Position numbers and translations under genes: made by a program. Source: Treponema sp. (GTDB lineage: Bacteria; Spirochaetota; Spirochaetia; Treponematales; Treponemataceae). From it: DNA of 52,006 nt. Positions 1 through 8,127 of this stretch are shown here, piece by piece. Position 1 is the stretch's first letter; each line of letters opens with the position of its first letter. The notes under the pieces are model-generated. The model was not told the origin of the DNA. It saw nothing but the letters and a program-made list of their open reading frames with translations, and searched no databases. Where the stretch lies: contig JAILKS010000043.1 in the NCBI GenBank assembly GCA_024693715.1, forward strand, positions 1 through 52,006, in the 5' to 3' direction.

Positions 1-1
1 G

Positions 2-418
2 TTCAGCGTCCTCGTTCAGGAAACTTTGAACCGGTATTTGAACGGCATGCTTACCAACGAAGAAGTAATTCAGGAAATGCTAAAGCTTGCAAAGGAAATG
101 GCTGCCGCAAGCGCGGAAGGAAACAAGCTTGGATTAACAGACGTGGAACTTGCCTTTTACGATGCCCTTACAAAACCTGAAGCCGTCAAAGATTTTTATA
201 CCAACGATGTTTTAGTTGCCCTCACAAAAGAACTGACCGAAACACTCCGCAAAAACAAAACGATTGACTGGCAGAAAAAGGAATCTGCCCGAGCAAAAAT
301 GCGTATGATTGTAAAGAAGCTTTTGAAAAAATATAAGTATCCACCGGAAGGCCAGGAAGACGCACTTAAAACAGTTATCAGCCAGTGTGAACTTTGGACT
401 GATTCCCTCCCCGCATAA
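2..418 (+). CDS. hsdR: Type I restriction enzyme R subunit (HsdR), C-terminal fragment
   Basis: Only the last ~138 residues are in the window. The frame is open to the left edge, so the gene begins outside. The segment is helical and charged and matches the C-terminal helical region of HsdR (DUF3387 type): an opening LNRYLNGMLTNEEVIQ, then a central GLTDVELAFYDAL and a late DWQKKESARAKMR. In the family this region follows the nuclease and helicase motor domains and contacts the methylase core; neither of those domains is visible here. The stop codon lies at the edge of the terminator of the facing rubrerythrin gene, so the two units converge. HsdM and HsdS would be expected to the left but cannot be seen. 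Confidence 0.82.
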   Translation, partial: FSVLVQETLNRYLNGMLTNEEVIQEMLKLAKEMAAASAEGNKLGLTDVELAFYDALTKPEAVKDFYTNDVLVALTKELTETLRKNKTIDWQKKESARAKMRMIVKKLLKKYKYPPEGQEDALKTVISQCELWTDSLPA

Positions 419-442
419 AAAAACCCCCGTTCATCACAGGGG
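417..442 (-). terminator. Rho-independent terminator of the rubrerythrin unit
   Basis: On the minus strand CCCCTGT (442-436) pairs with ACGGGGG (430-424) around a GATGA loop, giving seven base pairs including one T-G wobble. A run of seven T follows (423-417). It is correctly placed 74 bases after the rubrerythrin stop. Read on the plus strand it lacks a T run, so it serves the minus-strand unit. Confidence 0.82.
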
Positions 443-466
443 CTCGTAAACGCTTGGTTTAATTAT

Positions 467-493
467 CAGACATCCGATTATAGCGGACGTCTG
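467..493. other. Inverted repeat between hsdR and rbr
   Basis: CAGACATCCG (467-476) and CGGACGTCTG (484-493) form a ten-pair stem with one mismatch around a 7-base loop. No clear T run follows on either strand. It may strengthen termination of the convergent units; a protein-binding role is equally possible. Confidence 0.4.
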
Positions 494-515
494 GTTTGCA
501 GCTTTTCTCAAAAAA

Positions 516-1052
516 TTAATAATTTTCTGCGCTTACTTCAAAATATGCTTTTGGATGTGCACAAACAGGACATACATCAGGAGCCTTTGTTCCTACAACG
601 ATGTGTCCGCAGTTGCGGCATTCCCAAACTTTAACTTCGCTCTTTTCAAATACAGCTGCAGTTTCTACATTTTTAAGAAGTGCTCTGTAGCGTTCTTCAT
701 GATGTTTTTCAATGGCAGCAACACCGCGGAATTTAGCAGCTAAAGCGGCAAAGCCTTCTGCTTCTGCTGTTTTTGCAAAATCCTCGTACATGTCTGTCCA
801 TTCGTAGTTTTCACCGTCTGCAGCGGCTTTTAAATTCTCCGGAGTATCACCGATACCACCTAATTCCTTGAACCACATCTTAGCATGTTCTTTTTCATTG
901 TTTGCGGTAGCTTCAAAAATTGCTGCAATCTGTTCGAAGCCTTCTTTTTTGGCAGTAGAAGCAAAGTAAGTATATTTGTTTCTAGCCTGAGATTCACCGG
1001 CAAATGCTGCCTGCAAATTTTTTTCTGTTTGTGTTCCTGCGTACTTGTTCAT
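516..1052 (-). CDS. rbr: Rubrerythrin
   Basis: 178 residues, a usual length for rubrerythrin. The N-terminal ferritin-like four-helix domain carries the diiron ligands in E20, the pair E53-x-x-H56 and a second EKHHEE helix near residue 115. The C-terminal rubredoxin-like domain has C145-x-x-C148 and C161-x-x-C164 for one iron. Family members reduce hydrogen peroxide in the cytoplasm of anaerobes with electrons from rubredoxin or NAD(P)H reductases. An AGGAG-like ribosome site precedes the ATG. The upstream TMEM43-like gene ends 11 bases away, so the two are probably cotranscribed, with the terminator at 417-442 ending the unit. Confidence 0.97.
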   Translation of the reverse strand: MNKYAGTQTEKNLQAAFAGESQARNKYTYFASTAKKEGFEQIAAIFEATANNEKEHAKMWFKELGGIGDTPENLKAAADGENYEWTDMYEDFAKTAEAEGFAALAAKFRGVAAIEKHHEERYRALLKNVETAAVFEKSEVKVWECRNCGHIVVGTKAPDVCPVCAHPKAYFEVSAENY

Positions 1053-1063
1053 TTTTTTACTCC

Positions 1064-1876
1064 TTAATTATCCTGTTTTGTTCTTTTTGTTTTATCATAA
1101 ATAATAAGGGCTGCAAATACAGCAATTATAACTATAAGTGCAATTCTGCCCCGTTTATCTTTTTTGATTTCAAGTTTAAACATATCTTTTAATTTATCGA
1201 TAGAATCTACTTTACCAGGGAAAACAAAGTAAATATTATTTTTTCCGATTTTATAAGGTGCGAAAGTTGAGCCGGTCTGTTTTGCCAGAACAGATAAATA
1301 ATTGTTCTTACTTACGTTGAAATAATTATAATTAAGACTTACATCACCAGGTTCATCTTCATCATCATGTGTTGCATATTCAAGTCCGTTGTATTTTAAA
1401 CCACAGATTTCTTTTGCTTCTTCGTATGATTCATCTATCGGAACAAGGTCAAAACCATAATCATCTAAAAGAAAATCTCCGACATTAGGATTAATTTTTA
1501 TTTCGCTTGAATAAAGGCTGTCAAGAAGTGAGCCGTAAAGAAGTGGTTCCTGTGTTCGTTCCTTCCATTCATAGTGAGTTTTGCCGTCTTTTTCATAAGA
1601 AACAAAATCTTTTACCGTTCTTTTGATTTTAAAAGAATTTATTGGTGGATTCAGTTCTTCAAAGCAAAGAGTATCATCGGTTGTGTAAGAAATTTTTCCG
1701 CTGACTAAGACAAGTTTTTCGTTATTGGAAGGATTTATTTTTCCGTCTGTAACAAGAGTTACTTCCTTTATGATTTTATCATGGAGGCGTGATTCCTTTT
1801 TATTATTTTTGATGCCCAGTAAAACAACAGCTGCAATCAAAGCTGCAGTGATAATAATTCCCTTAGAAATTTTCAT
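1064..1876 (-). CDS. TMEM43-like (DUF1625) two-helix membrane protein
   Basis: 270 residues with a hydrophobic helix at about 7-22 and another at about 243-260, leaving a long domain between them on the far side of the membrane. The central part follows the TMEM43/DUF1625 pattern: [10 protein letters not shown] near residue 53, a basic strand with an aromatic segment ending in YEWKERTQ, a GDVSLNY segment, then [15 protein letters not shown] before the last helix. TMEM43 (LUMA) in animals is an inner nuclear membrane protein; the role of bacterial members is unknown. GAGGT precedes the ATG. It is first in a two-gene unit with rubrerythrin. I recognise the family by pattern only. Confidence 0.68.
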   Translation of the reverse strand: MKISKGIIITAALIAAVVLLGIKNNKKESRLHDKIIKEVTLVTDGKINPSNNEKLVLVSGKISYTTDDTLCFEELNPPINSFKIKRTVKDFVSYEKDGKTHYEWKERTQEPLLYGSLLDSLYSSEIKINPNVGDFLLDDYGFDLVPIDESYEEAKEICGLKYNGLEYATHDDEDEPGDVSLNYNYFNVSKNNYLSVLAKQTGSTFAPYKIGKNNIYFVFPGKVDSIDKLKDMFKLEIKKDKRGRIALIVIIAVFAALIIYDKTKRTKQDN

Positions 1877-1894
1877 TTATACCTCTTAAAAAAC

Positions 1895-1903
1895 ATTATA
1901 ACA
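1895..1903 (-). promoter_or_regulatory. Extended -10 promoter for the TMEM43-like/rbr unit
   Basis: On the minus strand TG-T-TATAAT lies at 1903-1895, 18 bases before the ATG at 1876. The -35 position, 17 bases further up, reads AAGACT, a poor match, so the extended -10 carries most of the signal. Confidence 0.5.
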
Positions 1904-1947
1904 GATATTTTTTAAAAAGTCTTTTTAAGAATTAAATAATTGAAAGA

Positions 1948-2835
1948 TTAATTAAAAGTTTTTTTCGGGATTGAAATAATGTTTTTTACCGCGTCGTATA
2001 TTTTTTTTGCAACAACCGGTTTGTTCATTGTGTAAAGATGAATTCCATCAACTCCATGGCTCACAAGATCTATAATCTGATTTACCGCATAAGCAATTCC
2101 GGCATCCATTATCGCATCATCGTTGTTTCCGTATTTGTCCAGCATAACCCTGTATTTTTCAGGAAGCACAACAGAGCAGCGGTTTACCATTCGTTCAATC
2201 TGGGCACGATTTGTTACCGGCATAATTCCAGCCTCGATAGGCGAGGTGATTCCGGCAAGCCGGCAGTTTTCGATGAATTTATAAAAAATCTGATTGTCGA
2301 AAAAAAGCTGTGAAATCAGGTGATTGCATCCGCTGTCTACCTTAAATTTTAAATTGTGAATTTCTTTAAAAACATCCTCTGATTCAGGATGATTTTCAGG
2401 ATAGCAGGCTGCAGAAAGATGGAAGGCAGAACCTGTCGATGATTTTATATAATTGCTCAAATCAGAAGCATGTAAAAAATCACCGGAAATAGTTCTGCCC
2501 TCGATTCTGTCTCCACGAAGAACAAGAATATTTTCTATACTGTTTTCCTGAAATTCTTTAAGCATAGATGAGGCTTCATCTTTTGAAAGATAAAGACATG
2601 GAAGATGAACAACACTTTCGACATTACATGATTTTTTTATTCTTTTTGCAATTTCCAGGGTATTTGAACAGTTTTCACTTCCGCCGGCTCCATAAGTTAC
2701 GCTTATAAAATCCGGAGATAAATCTGAAAGCTCGTCCAATGTGCTGTAAATTGTATCAATTGAGGAATTTTTCTTTGGAGGAAAAACCTCGAATGAAAAA
2801 ACTGTCTTTTCGTCGAAAATGCTGTTGTTTATCAT
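1948..2835 (-). CDS. metF: 5,10-methylenetetrahydrofolate reductase
   Basis: 295 residues, typical for MetF. The N-terminus has the family's FSFEVFPPKK strand with the catalytic Glu, followed by a TIM barrel with SVTYGAGG, LVLRGD and a QLFFDN segment that in the family contacts flavin and folate. It reduces 5,10-methylene-THF to 5-methyl-THF with a flavin cofactor. Its start lies 3 bases after the metE stop and its AAGGA ribosome site overlaps the end of metE, so the two are one operon: MetF makes the methyl donor that MetE uses. Confidence 0.95.
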   Translation of the reverse strand: MINNSIFDEKTVFSFEVFPPKKNSSIDTIYSTLDELSDLSPDFISVTYGAGGSENCSNTLEIAKRIKKSCNVESVVHLPCLYLSKDEASSMLKEFQENSIENILVLRGDRIEGRTISGDFLHASDLSNYIKSSTGSAFHLSAACYPENHPESEDVFKEIHNLKFKVDSGCNHLISQLFFDNQIFYKFIENCRLAGITSPIEAGIMPVTNRAQIERMVNRCSVVLPEKYRVMLDKYGNNDDAIMDAGIAYAVNQIIDLVSHGVDGIHLYTMNKPVVAKKIYDAVKNIISIPKKTFN

Positions 2836-2838
2836 AAA

Positions 2839-5091
2839 TTATTTCCTTGTCTGTTTTGCAGCTGCAACAAGATTTTTAAGACTGGCTACTGTTTCTGTTT
2901 CGCCGCGTGTTTTTAATCCACAGTCAGGGTTTATCCATAGTTTGCTCTGTGGAACATAGTTTTTCATCTTTTCAACTGCATTTACAATTTCTTCGACAGA
3001 TGGAACACGAGGTGAATGGATGTCGTAAACACCAGGTCCTACTTCTGTTCGGAAATTGTTGTCTTTAAGTGCTTTAAGAATCTCGAGATTTGAACGGCTT
3101 GCTTCGAATGTAATAACATCAGCATCCATATCATCAATATTTTTAATGATAGGAATGAATTCTGAATAGCACATGTGTGTATGAATCTGTGTCTGTGGTT
3201 TACATCCTGAGTGAACAAGATTAAAGGCAGGAATTGCCCAGTCAAGATATTCTGAATGCCAGTCTGCTTTTCTTAATGGAAGCTTTTCTTTTAATGCGGC
3301 TTCATCTATCTGAATAATTCTGATTCCTGCTTTTTCAAGATCCAATACTTCTTCGCGGATTGCAAGTGCAATCTGATAAGCGCTTTCTTTAAGACTGATG
3401 TCTTCTCGTGGGAAAGACCAGTTAAGAATTGTTACAGGACCGGTGAGCATTCCCTTTACAGGCTTCTTTGAATTTTTATCTGCACAGCTTTGAGCGAATT
3501 TAGACCATTCAACGGTAATAGGATTTTTGCGGCTTACATCACCCCAAACTACCGGCGGTTTTACACAGCGAGTTCCATAAGATTGAACCCATGCGTTTTG
3601 AGTAAAGATATATCCGTCAAGATTTTCACCAAAGTATTCAACCATGTCGTTTCGTTCAAATTCACCGTGAACTAAAACATCAAGGCCGATTTCTTCCTGT
3701 AAAGCAATACATTCAGCAATTTTTTTCTGGTTGAATTTAATATAATCTTCTTTTGAAACAGTTCCCTTTTTGAAGCCGGAACGGTTTGCACGAACATCCT
3801 GTGTCTGAGGGAAAGAACCGATTGTTGTTGTTGGGAATAAAGGAAGATTGAATTCTTTCTTTTGAATGGCTTCTCGTTCTGCAAAAGCCGGCTGTCTGAT
3901 AAAATCTTCTTTTTTAAGATTTGCAACCTTAGATGCAATTTCTGAATTTTTAGCAGTACGTTCTGTTTTGAACAATGCTTCATTAGCGGCAAATGCAGTT
4001 GTGTTTTTAGAAGCGAGATCAGAAAGCTCTGTAAGTTTTTCTTCTGCAAATGCAAAATATTTTAAGATATTTGAATCAAGCTTCTGTTCGTTTTTAACGG
4101 TATACGGAACGTGGAGCAAAGAGCATGATGTTGAAAGAACAATTTCGCCCTTCCATTTAGACTGGATTTTTTCAAGCAAGTCATTTGTTTTTGAATAATT
4201 ATTCTTCCAGATGTTTTTACCGCAGATAACTCCGGCGAATAAAGAACAGTCAGGGTTGTCCCCCTTGTTCAACAGTTCAAGAGTTTGTTTTCCTTCAACA
4301 AAATCAAGACCAATTCCATCAAAACCAAAAGAAAGAAGCTCTTTATAAAAATCACGGACATCTCCGAAATATGTTTGTAAAAGAACCTTTATGTTTTTTC
4401 CGTCAAGAATTGTTTTATAAAGATTTGTAAAAAGTGCTTTATCTTCTGCTGTCATATCTAAAACTAAAGCAGGCTCATCAAGCTGAATCCATTCTGCACC
4501 CCAGCTTTTTGCATTAGAAAGCAGCTGTTTGTAAGCGTTTGCAGCCTGTGCAGAAAAATCATTTAATTGTTTTTTACCGGTAAAGTGACTTAATTTTAAG
4601 AAAGTATATGGACCGATTACATCGCACTTTGTCTGAACACCATAAGCTTTTGCTTCATTGTATTCTTCCTGTGCCTTTGAATCATCGAGCTGGATTTCTA
4701 CAGTATCGTCAAATTCCGGAACAATATAGTGATAGTTTGTATTAAACCATTTTTTCATTGGGAGAGCAGTAACATCACCCTTATCTGACTGATAACCTCG
4801 TGCCATTGCAAAGAAGGTATCGAGTTTTGAAAGACAAAGATTTTTGTAACGCTGAGGAATTACTCCAAGCATAAAGCTTGTATCGAGCATATTGTCGTAA
4901 AAAGAAAAATCATTGGAGCTGATAAAATCAATGCCGGCATTCTTCTGTAAAAGCCATGCGTTTTTTCTTATTTCTTTTGCTGTTGTCTGTAATTCAGAAT
5001 CTGTGATTTTTCCTGCAAAGTATTTTTCTGATGCAAATTTAAGTTCACGGTTTGCACCAACTCTTGGAAATCCTATTACTGATGTTTTCAT
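2839..5091 (-). CDS. metE: Cobalamin-independent methionine synthase
   Basis: 750 residues, the normal length for MetE (two TIM barrels). It transfers a methyl group from 5-methyl-tetrahydropteroyltriglutamate to homocysteine. The N-terminal barrel holds an IQLDEPALV segment. The C-terminal barrel has the zinc ligands: HTHMC (His and Cys) near residue 637, the following conserved Glu, and Cys in NPDCGLKTR near 721. GAGGT precedes the ATG. A well-formed promoter (TTGATA-17-TATATT) and two inverted repeats lie upstream, facing a LysR regulator, so regulation by methionine or homocysteine supply is likely. No SAM riboswitch is visible in the short leader. Confidence 0.97.
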   Translation of the reverse strand: MKTSVIGFPRVGANRELKFASEKYFAGKITDSELQTTAKEIRKNAWLLQKNAGIDFISSNDFSFYDNMLDTSFMLGVIPQRYKNLCLSKLDTFFAMARGYQSDKGDVTALPMKKWFNTNYHYIVPEFDDTVEIQLDDSKAQEEYNEAKAYGVQTKCDVIGPYTFLKLSHFTGKKQLNDFSAQAANAYKQLLSNAKSWGAEWIQLDEPALVLDMTAEDKALFTNLYKTILDGKNIKVLLQTYFGDVRDFYKELLSFGFDGIGLDFVEGKQTLELLNKGDNPDCSLFAGVICGKNIWKNNYSKTNDLLEKIQSKWKGEIVLSTSCSLLHVPYTVKNEQKLDSNILKYFAFAEEKLTELSDLASKNTTAFAANEALFKTERTAKNSEIASKVANLKKEDFIRQPAFAEREAIQKKEFNLPLFPTTTIGSFPQTQDVRANRSGFKKGTVSKEDYIKFNQKKIAECIALQEEIGLDVLVHGEFERNDMVEYFGENLDGYIFTQNAWVQSYGTRCVKPPVVWGDVSRKNPITVEWSKFAQSCADKNSKKPVKGMLTGPVTILNWSFPREDISLKESAYQIALAIREEVLDLEKAGIRIIQIDEAALKEKLPLRKADWHSEYLDWAIPAFNLVHSGCKPQTQIHTHMCYSEFIPIIKNIDDMDADVITFEASRSNLEILKALKDNNFRTEVGPGVYDIHSPRVPSVEEIVNAVEKMKNYVPQSKLWINPDCGLKTRGETETVASLKNLVAAAKQTRK

Positions 5092-5117
5092 ATTTGTACC
5101 TCAATTATTTGATTTTA

Positions 5118-5138
5118 TGCCTATTAATATACTAGGCA
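5118..5138. promoter_or_regulatory. Inverted repeat over the metE -10 box
   Basis: TGCCTA (5118-5123) and TAGGCA (5133-5138) form a 6-bp inverted repeat with a 9-base spacer. The arms resemble the TTGCCA outer arms of the larger palindrome nearby, so it may be a second, weaker site for the same regulator. Confidence 0.45.
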
Positions 5139-5154
5139 ATAGTTATCATATCAA
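5126..5154 (-). promoter_or_regulatory. metE-metF promoter
   Basis: On the minus strand TTGATA (5154-5149), a 17-base spacer and TATATT (5131-5126). A TGCCTA/TAGGCA inverted repeat covers the -10 element, and the perfect palindrome at 5173-5197 sits upstream of the -35, where a LysR activator usually binds. Confidence 0.72.
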
Positions 5155-5172
5155 ATACTAAATTTTGTGTGT

Positions 5173-5197
5173 TTGCCATAGATTTTATCTATGGCAA
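5173..5197. promoter_or_regulatory. Perfect palindromic operator for the LysR regulator
   Basis: TTGCCATAGA (5173-5182) and TCTATGGCAA (5188-5197) are exact reverse complements with a 5-base spacer. The core ATAG-N7-CTAT fits the LysR-type T-N11-A rule and resembles the Met-box style seen for MetR/MtaR-type regulators. It lies upstream of the metE -35 and overlaps the region just before the lysR -10 (TATAAT, 5202-5207), the classical arrangement for target activation and autorepression. Confidence 0.7.
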
Positions 5198-5201
5198 GAA
5201 G

Positions 5202-5207
5202 TATAAT
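5202..5207 (+). promoter_or_regulatory. -10 box of the LysR regulator gene
   Basis: TATAAT 18 bases before the ATG at 5225. The -35 is poor (TAGATT at a 17-base spacing) and lies inside the palindrome, so occupation of the palindrome should block transcription. Confidence 0.55.
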
Positions 5208-5224
5208 GCTTTTAAGGTGATGAT

Positions 5225-6139
5225 ATGACGATTCAGCAATTAAAATATGCCGTTGCAGTTGCGGAATGTGGAAATGTTACTGCGGCAAGTCAGAAGGTTT
5301 TTATTTCTCAGCCAAGTTTAACCGCGGCGATTCATGAGCTTGAACGGGAGATAGGAATATCTATTTTTTCACGGACAAACAAAGGTGTAATTGTTACAAA
5401 TGAAGGAAGTGAATTTTTAGGATATGCGAGGCAGGTTCTTGAACAGACTTCTTTGCTTGAAGAAAAATATCTTGGAAAACGTCAGATACAAAAAAGATTC
5501 AGCGTAACCTGTCAGCATTATTCGTTTGCGGTAAATGCCTTTGTAGATGTGATAAAAAAGTATGGCGGCTCTGAATATGATTACACTTTGCGTGAAAGTC
5601 AGACAAGTAAAATTATAGATGATGTGGCGAATTTAAATAGTGAAATTGGAATTTTGTATTTGAATATAAAAAATACGGAAATAATTTCAAAGCTTCTTAA
5701 AAAAAATGATCTGGTTTTCAAAGAATTGTTTACCGCAAAACCACACATTTTTATTTCAAACACTAATCCTCTTGCAAAAAAAAAGACTGTTTCTTTAAAA
5801 GATCTGGAATCATATCCGTATCTGACATATGAACAGGGTGAATATAATTCTTTTTATTTTGGAGAAGAACCGCTTCCTGCAATAGATCATAAACTGAACA
5901 TAAAGGTAAGTGACCGTGCGACTTTGTTTAATCTTCTAATCGGTTTGAACGGATATACGGTAAGTTCTGGTGTCATCGACAATAAACTGAATGGAAGCAG
6001 TATTATAGCACGTCCACTGGAGCTTGAGGATTACATGAAAATTGGAATTGTGACACATAAGAATGTCGTTCTTTCCCGTTACGCTCAGACTTATCTGCAG
6101 GCGATAAAGACTTATATTCCTAAAACAAAGGATGATTAA
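5225..6139 (+). CDS. LysR-type regulator, probably of methionine synthesis
   Basis: 304 residues. The N-terminal winged helix-turn-helix is plain: QQLKYAVAVAECGNVTAAS, then SQPSLTAAIHELEREIG and FSRTNKGV within the first 60 residues. A linker helix and a two-lobed effector-binding domain (about 90-300) follow. It is divergent from metE with only 133 bases between the starts, and a perfect palindrome lies in that gap. By analogy with MetR it probably activates metE-metF in response to a methionine-pathway metabolite; the effector is an inference. AAGGTGATG precedes the start. Its stop overlaps the facing decarboxylase gene by 4 bases. Confidence 0.9.
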   Translation: MTIQQLKYAVAVAECGNVTAASQKVFISQPSLTAAIHELEREIGISIFSRTNKGVIVTNEGSEFLGYARQVLEQTSLLEEKYLGKRQIQKRFSVTCQHYSFAVNAFVDVIKKYGGSEYDYTLRESQTSKIIDDVANLNSEIGILYLNIKNTEIISKLLKKNDLVFKELFTAKPHIFISNTNPLAKKKTVSLKDLESYPYLTYEQGEYNSFYFGEEPLPAIDHKLNIKVSDRATLFNLLIGLNGYTVSSGVIDNKLNGSSIIARPLELEDYMKIGIVTHKNVVLSRYAQTYLQAIKTYIPKTKDD

Positions 6140-7305
6140 TAATAGTAAGTTTTTATCGGTGGAAATCCGTTGAAGGCAACAGATGCATAGGTTGAAGTAT
6201 ATGCTCCTGTAGAAAGCCAGTAAATACGGTCTCCTGCTTTAAGTGAAACCGGAAGCTTGTATTGTGCAGTTTCATACATAATGTCCATGCTGTCACAGGT
6301 TGGTCCTGCAATAATAACAATGCCTTCTTTTTCCGTCGGAGAATCTTTGTTTGTTATTATAGGATATTTGATAGATTCATCGAGGGTTTCGATTAATCCG
6401 TTGAATTTTCCGGTATCTACGTAAACCCATCTTGCAAGTGCCGTATTGTTTTTTCTTGAAGTTAAAATGACTTCACTTGTTAAAATCCCACTATCACCGA
6501 CCAAAGAACGTCCAGGTTCAAGAATAATTTCCGGGATATTATCACCGAAGTCTTCCTGAATATAACGTGATATTTCAGATGCATATTCGCTCAAATCATT
6601 TGTAGGATCTACATAGCTTGCCGGGAATCCGCCGCCCATATTTATCATTGAAAGTTTGATGCCCTCTTCTTCTTCAAGTGATGTAAAAAGATATTTTACC
6701 TTTGCAATTGCATCGTTCCATTGACCGATATCTCTTTGCTGGCTGCCGACATGGAAACTTATTCCATATGGAGTTAATCCGAGTTTTTTTGCAAGTACCA
6801 GAAGATCATACGCCATGTCCGGATGGCAGCCGAATTTTCGAGAAAGAGGCCAGTCGGCAGTAACAGAATTTTCTACAAGAATGCGGACATAAATTCTTGA
6901 ACCGGGTGCGTTTTCAGCAATGTTTTTTAAATCATCCTTGCTGTCGGTTGCGAACATTCTTACGCCCTTGTCGTAAAAGTATTTTATATCCTTTGCTTTT
7001 TTGATTGTATTTCCATAAGAAAGTCTGTCGGGACTGATATTGAATTTATTGATTAAGTCTAATTCGTAGCGTGAAGCTATATCAAAGCAGGAACCCATAT
7101 CTGCAAGCATCTGTAAAACAGGTTCTCCGGGATTTGCCTTGATAGCGTAAAAAATTCTTGCATAAGGAAATGAATTCTTCAGCTTAATAAAATTTGATTT
7201 TACTTTGTTCAGATTAATTGCAATATTCGGAGTTTCAAGATCCTTTGTAAAATCCAGAAAACGCTGCCATTCTTTATCACTTACATAATCATTTCGATTA
7301 AACAT
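6136..7305 (-). CDS. Ornithine/lysine decarboxylase, alanine racemase fold
   Basis: 389 residues. PLP-dependent fold-type III decarboxylase: the Schiff-base lysine is K56 in FYAIKANP, SFHVGSQQ and MGGGFP bind the phosphate, EPGRSLVG follows, and the late GPTCDSMD supplies the Cys-Asp pair typical of ornithine and lysine decarboxylases rather than DapA-pathway or arginine enzymes. The product would be putrescine or cadaverine; I cannot separate ornithine from lysine. I chose ATG at 7305, with AGGTGG six bases before it, over the in-frame GTG at 7314 that lies inside that ribosome site. The gene ends tail to tail with lysR, overlapping by 4 bases. Confidence 0.88.
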   Translation of the reverse strand: MFNRNDYVSDKEWQRFLDFTKDLETPNIAINLNKVKSNFIKLKNSFPYARIFYAIKANPGEPVLQMLADMGSCFDIASRYELDLINKFNISPDRLSYGNTIKKAKDIKYFYDKGVRMFATDSKDDLKNIAENAPGSRIYVRILVENSVTADWPLSRKFGCHPDMAYDLLVLAKKLGLTPYGISFHVGSQQRDIGQWNDAIAKVKYLFTSLEEEEGIKLSMINMGGGFPASYVDPTNDLSEYASEISRYIQEDFGDNIPEIILEPGRSLVGDSGILTSEVILTSRKNNTALARWVYVDTGKFNGLIETLDESIKYPIITNKDSPTEKEGIVIIAGPTCDSMDIMYETAQYKLPVSLKAGDRIYWLSTGAYTSTYASVAFNGFPPIKTYYY

Positions 7306-7417
7306 TTTTACCACCTGGTTAAAAATATAGAAACAATAAAGTAACTTTAACCGAATAATAGCACAAATTATAATAAAAAAACTAGAGTAAAGATGATAAT
7401 TTTTCGGATGCGGTTTA

Positions 7418-8101
7418 TCAGTTGTCAGTTAAAACAACTTCTTTAATTCCCCTGAATTTTGAAAGCTTTTCAGTAAGGTCATTTGTATTTAAAGAATCTG
7501 GTGCATGAACTGAAATTGTAAGGCGTGTTCTTTTTTCTTCGTATGAATAGCGTATATCCATGTCATGAATAATGAAGCCGCAGCTTTTGAGGGTTTCCCT
7601 TAAATAATTTTCATCATAATCCTTGTTTGCGATTGTTAAGAGAAGATTTTTTCGTTTTTCAGCAGGAAACAGCTTTTTTTCTACTCTCGAAATGATTGCC
7701 AGAGTTAGAATACTGAATATCATCACAAGAGCGGCAGGTACATATAAATTTGCACCACAGGCAATTCCTACAGATGCATCGGTAAAAATAATTGCAGCTG
7801 TAGTTAAACCACGAATGTTTAATCCGTAATGGAAGATTGCACCTGCGCCTAAAAAACCAATGCCAGTTATGACACCGGCGGCAATTCTTGTAGGATCTCC
7901 TTTTACATTAAATTCAGATGCCATGTAAACGGAAAGAATGCTTAAAAGACAGCTGGACATGCAGATTAGAATTAAGGTTCTTATGCCTACAGAATGCTGA
8001 CGGAGCTTTCGTTCAATTCCAAAACAAAGTCCGCAGATTAAGCTTGCAGTAAGCCGGATAAGATAATCCAGATGGACATTTTGTATAATAAAATCTGGCA
8101 T
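7418..8101 (-). CDS. MgtC/SapB-family membrane protein
   Basis: 227 residues. The N-terminal two thirds hold four to five transmembrane helices with the family landmarks GLCFGIERKLRQHSVGIRT, then GVITGIGFLGAGAIF and LTTAAIIFTDASVGIACG. The C-terminal ~75 residues form a soluble ACT-like domain. MgtC proteins help survival at low magnesium and modulate ATP synthase or virulence in some pathogens; many environmental members are uncharacterised. A GGAG ribosome site is present. It follows the unrecognised gene at 8128-8859 by 26 bases and is probably cotranscribed with it. Confidence 0.9.
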   Translation of the reverse strand: MPDFIIQNVHLDYLIRLTASLICGLCFGIERKLRQHSVGIRTLILICMSSCLLSILSVYMASEFNVKGDPTRIAAGVITGIGFLGAGAIFHYGLNIRGLTTAAIIFTDASVGIACGANLYVPAALVMIFSILTLAIISRVEKKLFPAEKRKNLLLTIANKDYDENYLRETLKSCGFIIHDMDIRYSYEEKRTRLTISVHAPDSLNTNDLTEKLSKFRGIKEVVLTDN

Positions 8102-8127
8102 AAGAACTCCTGGAAGTTATTAGAATC

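Noticed and set aside
3672..4055. 127-residue frame inside metE
   Set aside because: Shifted frame of a firmly identified gene; repetitive Lys/Leu/Gln composition typical of a shadow frame.
5092..5224. Possible SAM riboswitch before metE
   Set aside because: The leader after the predicted start is too short (about 30 bases), and no SAM-box pairing is visible.
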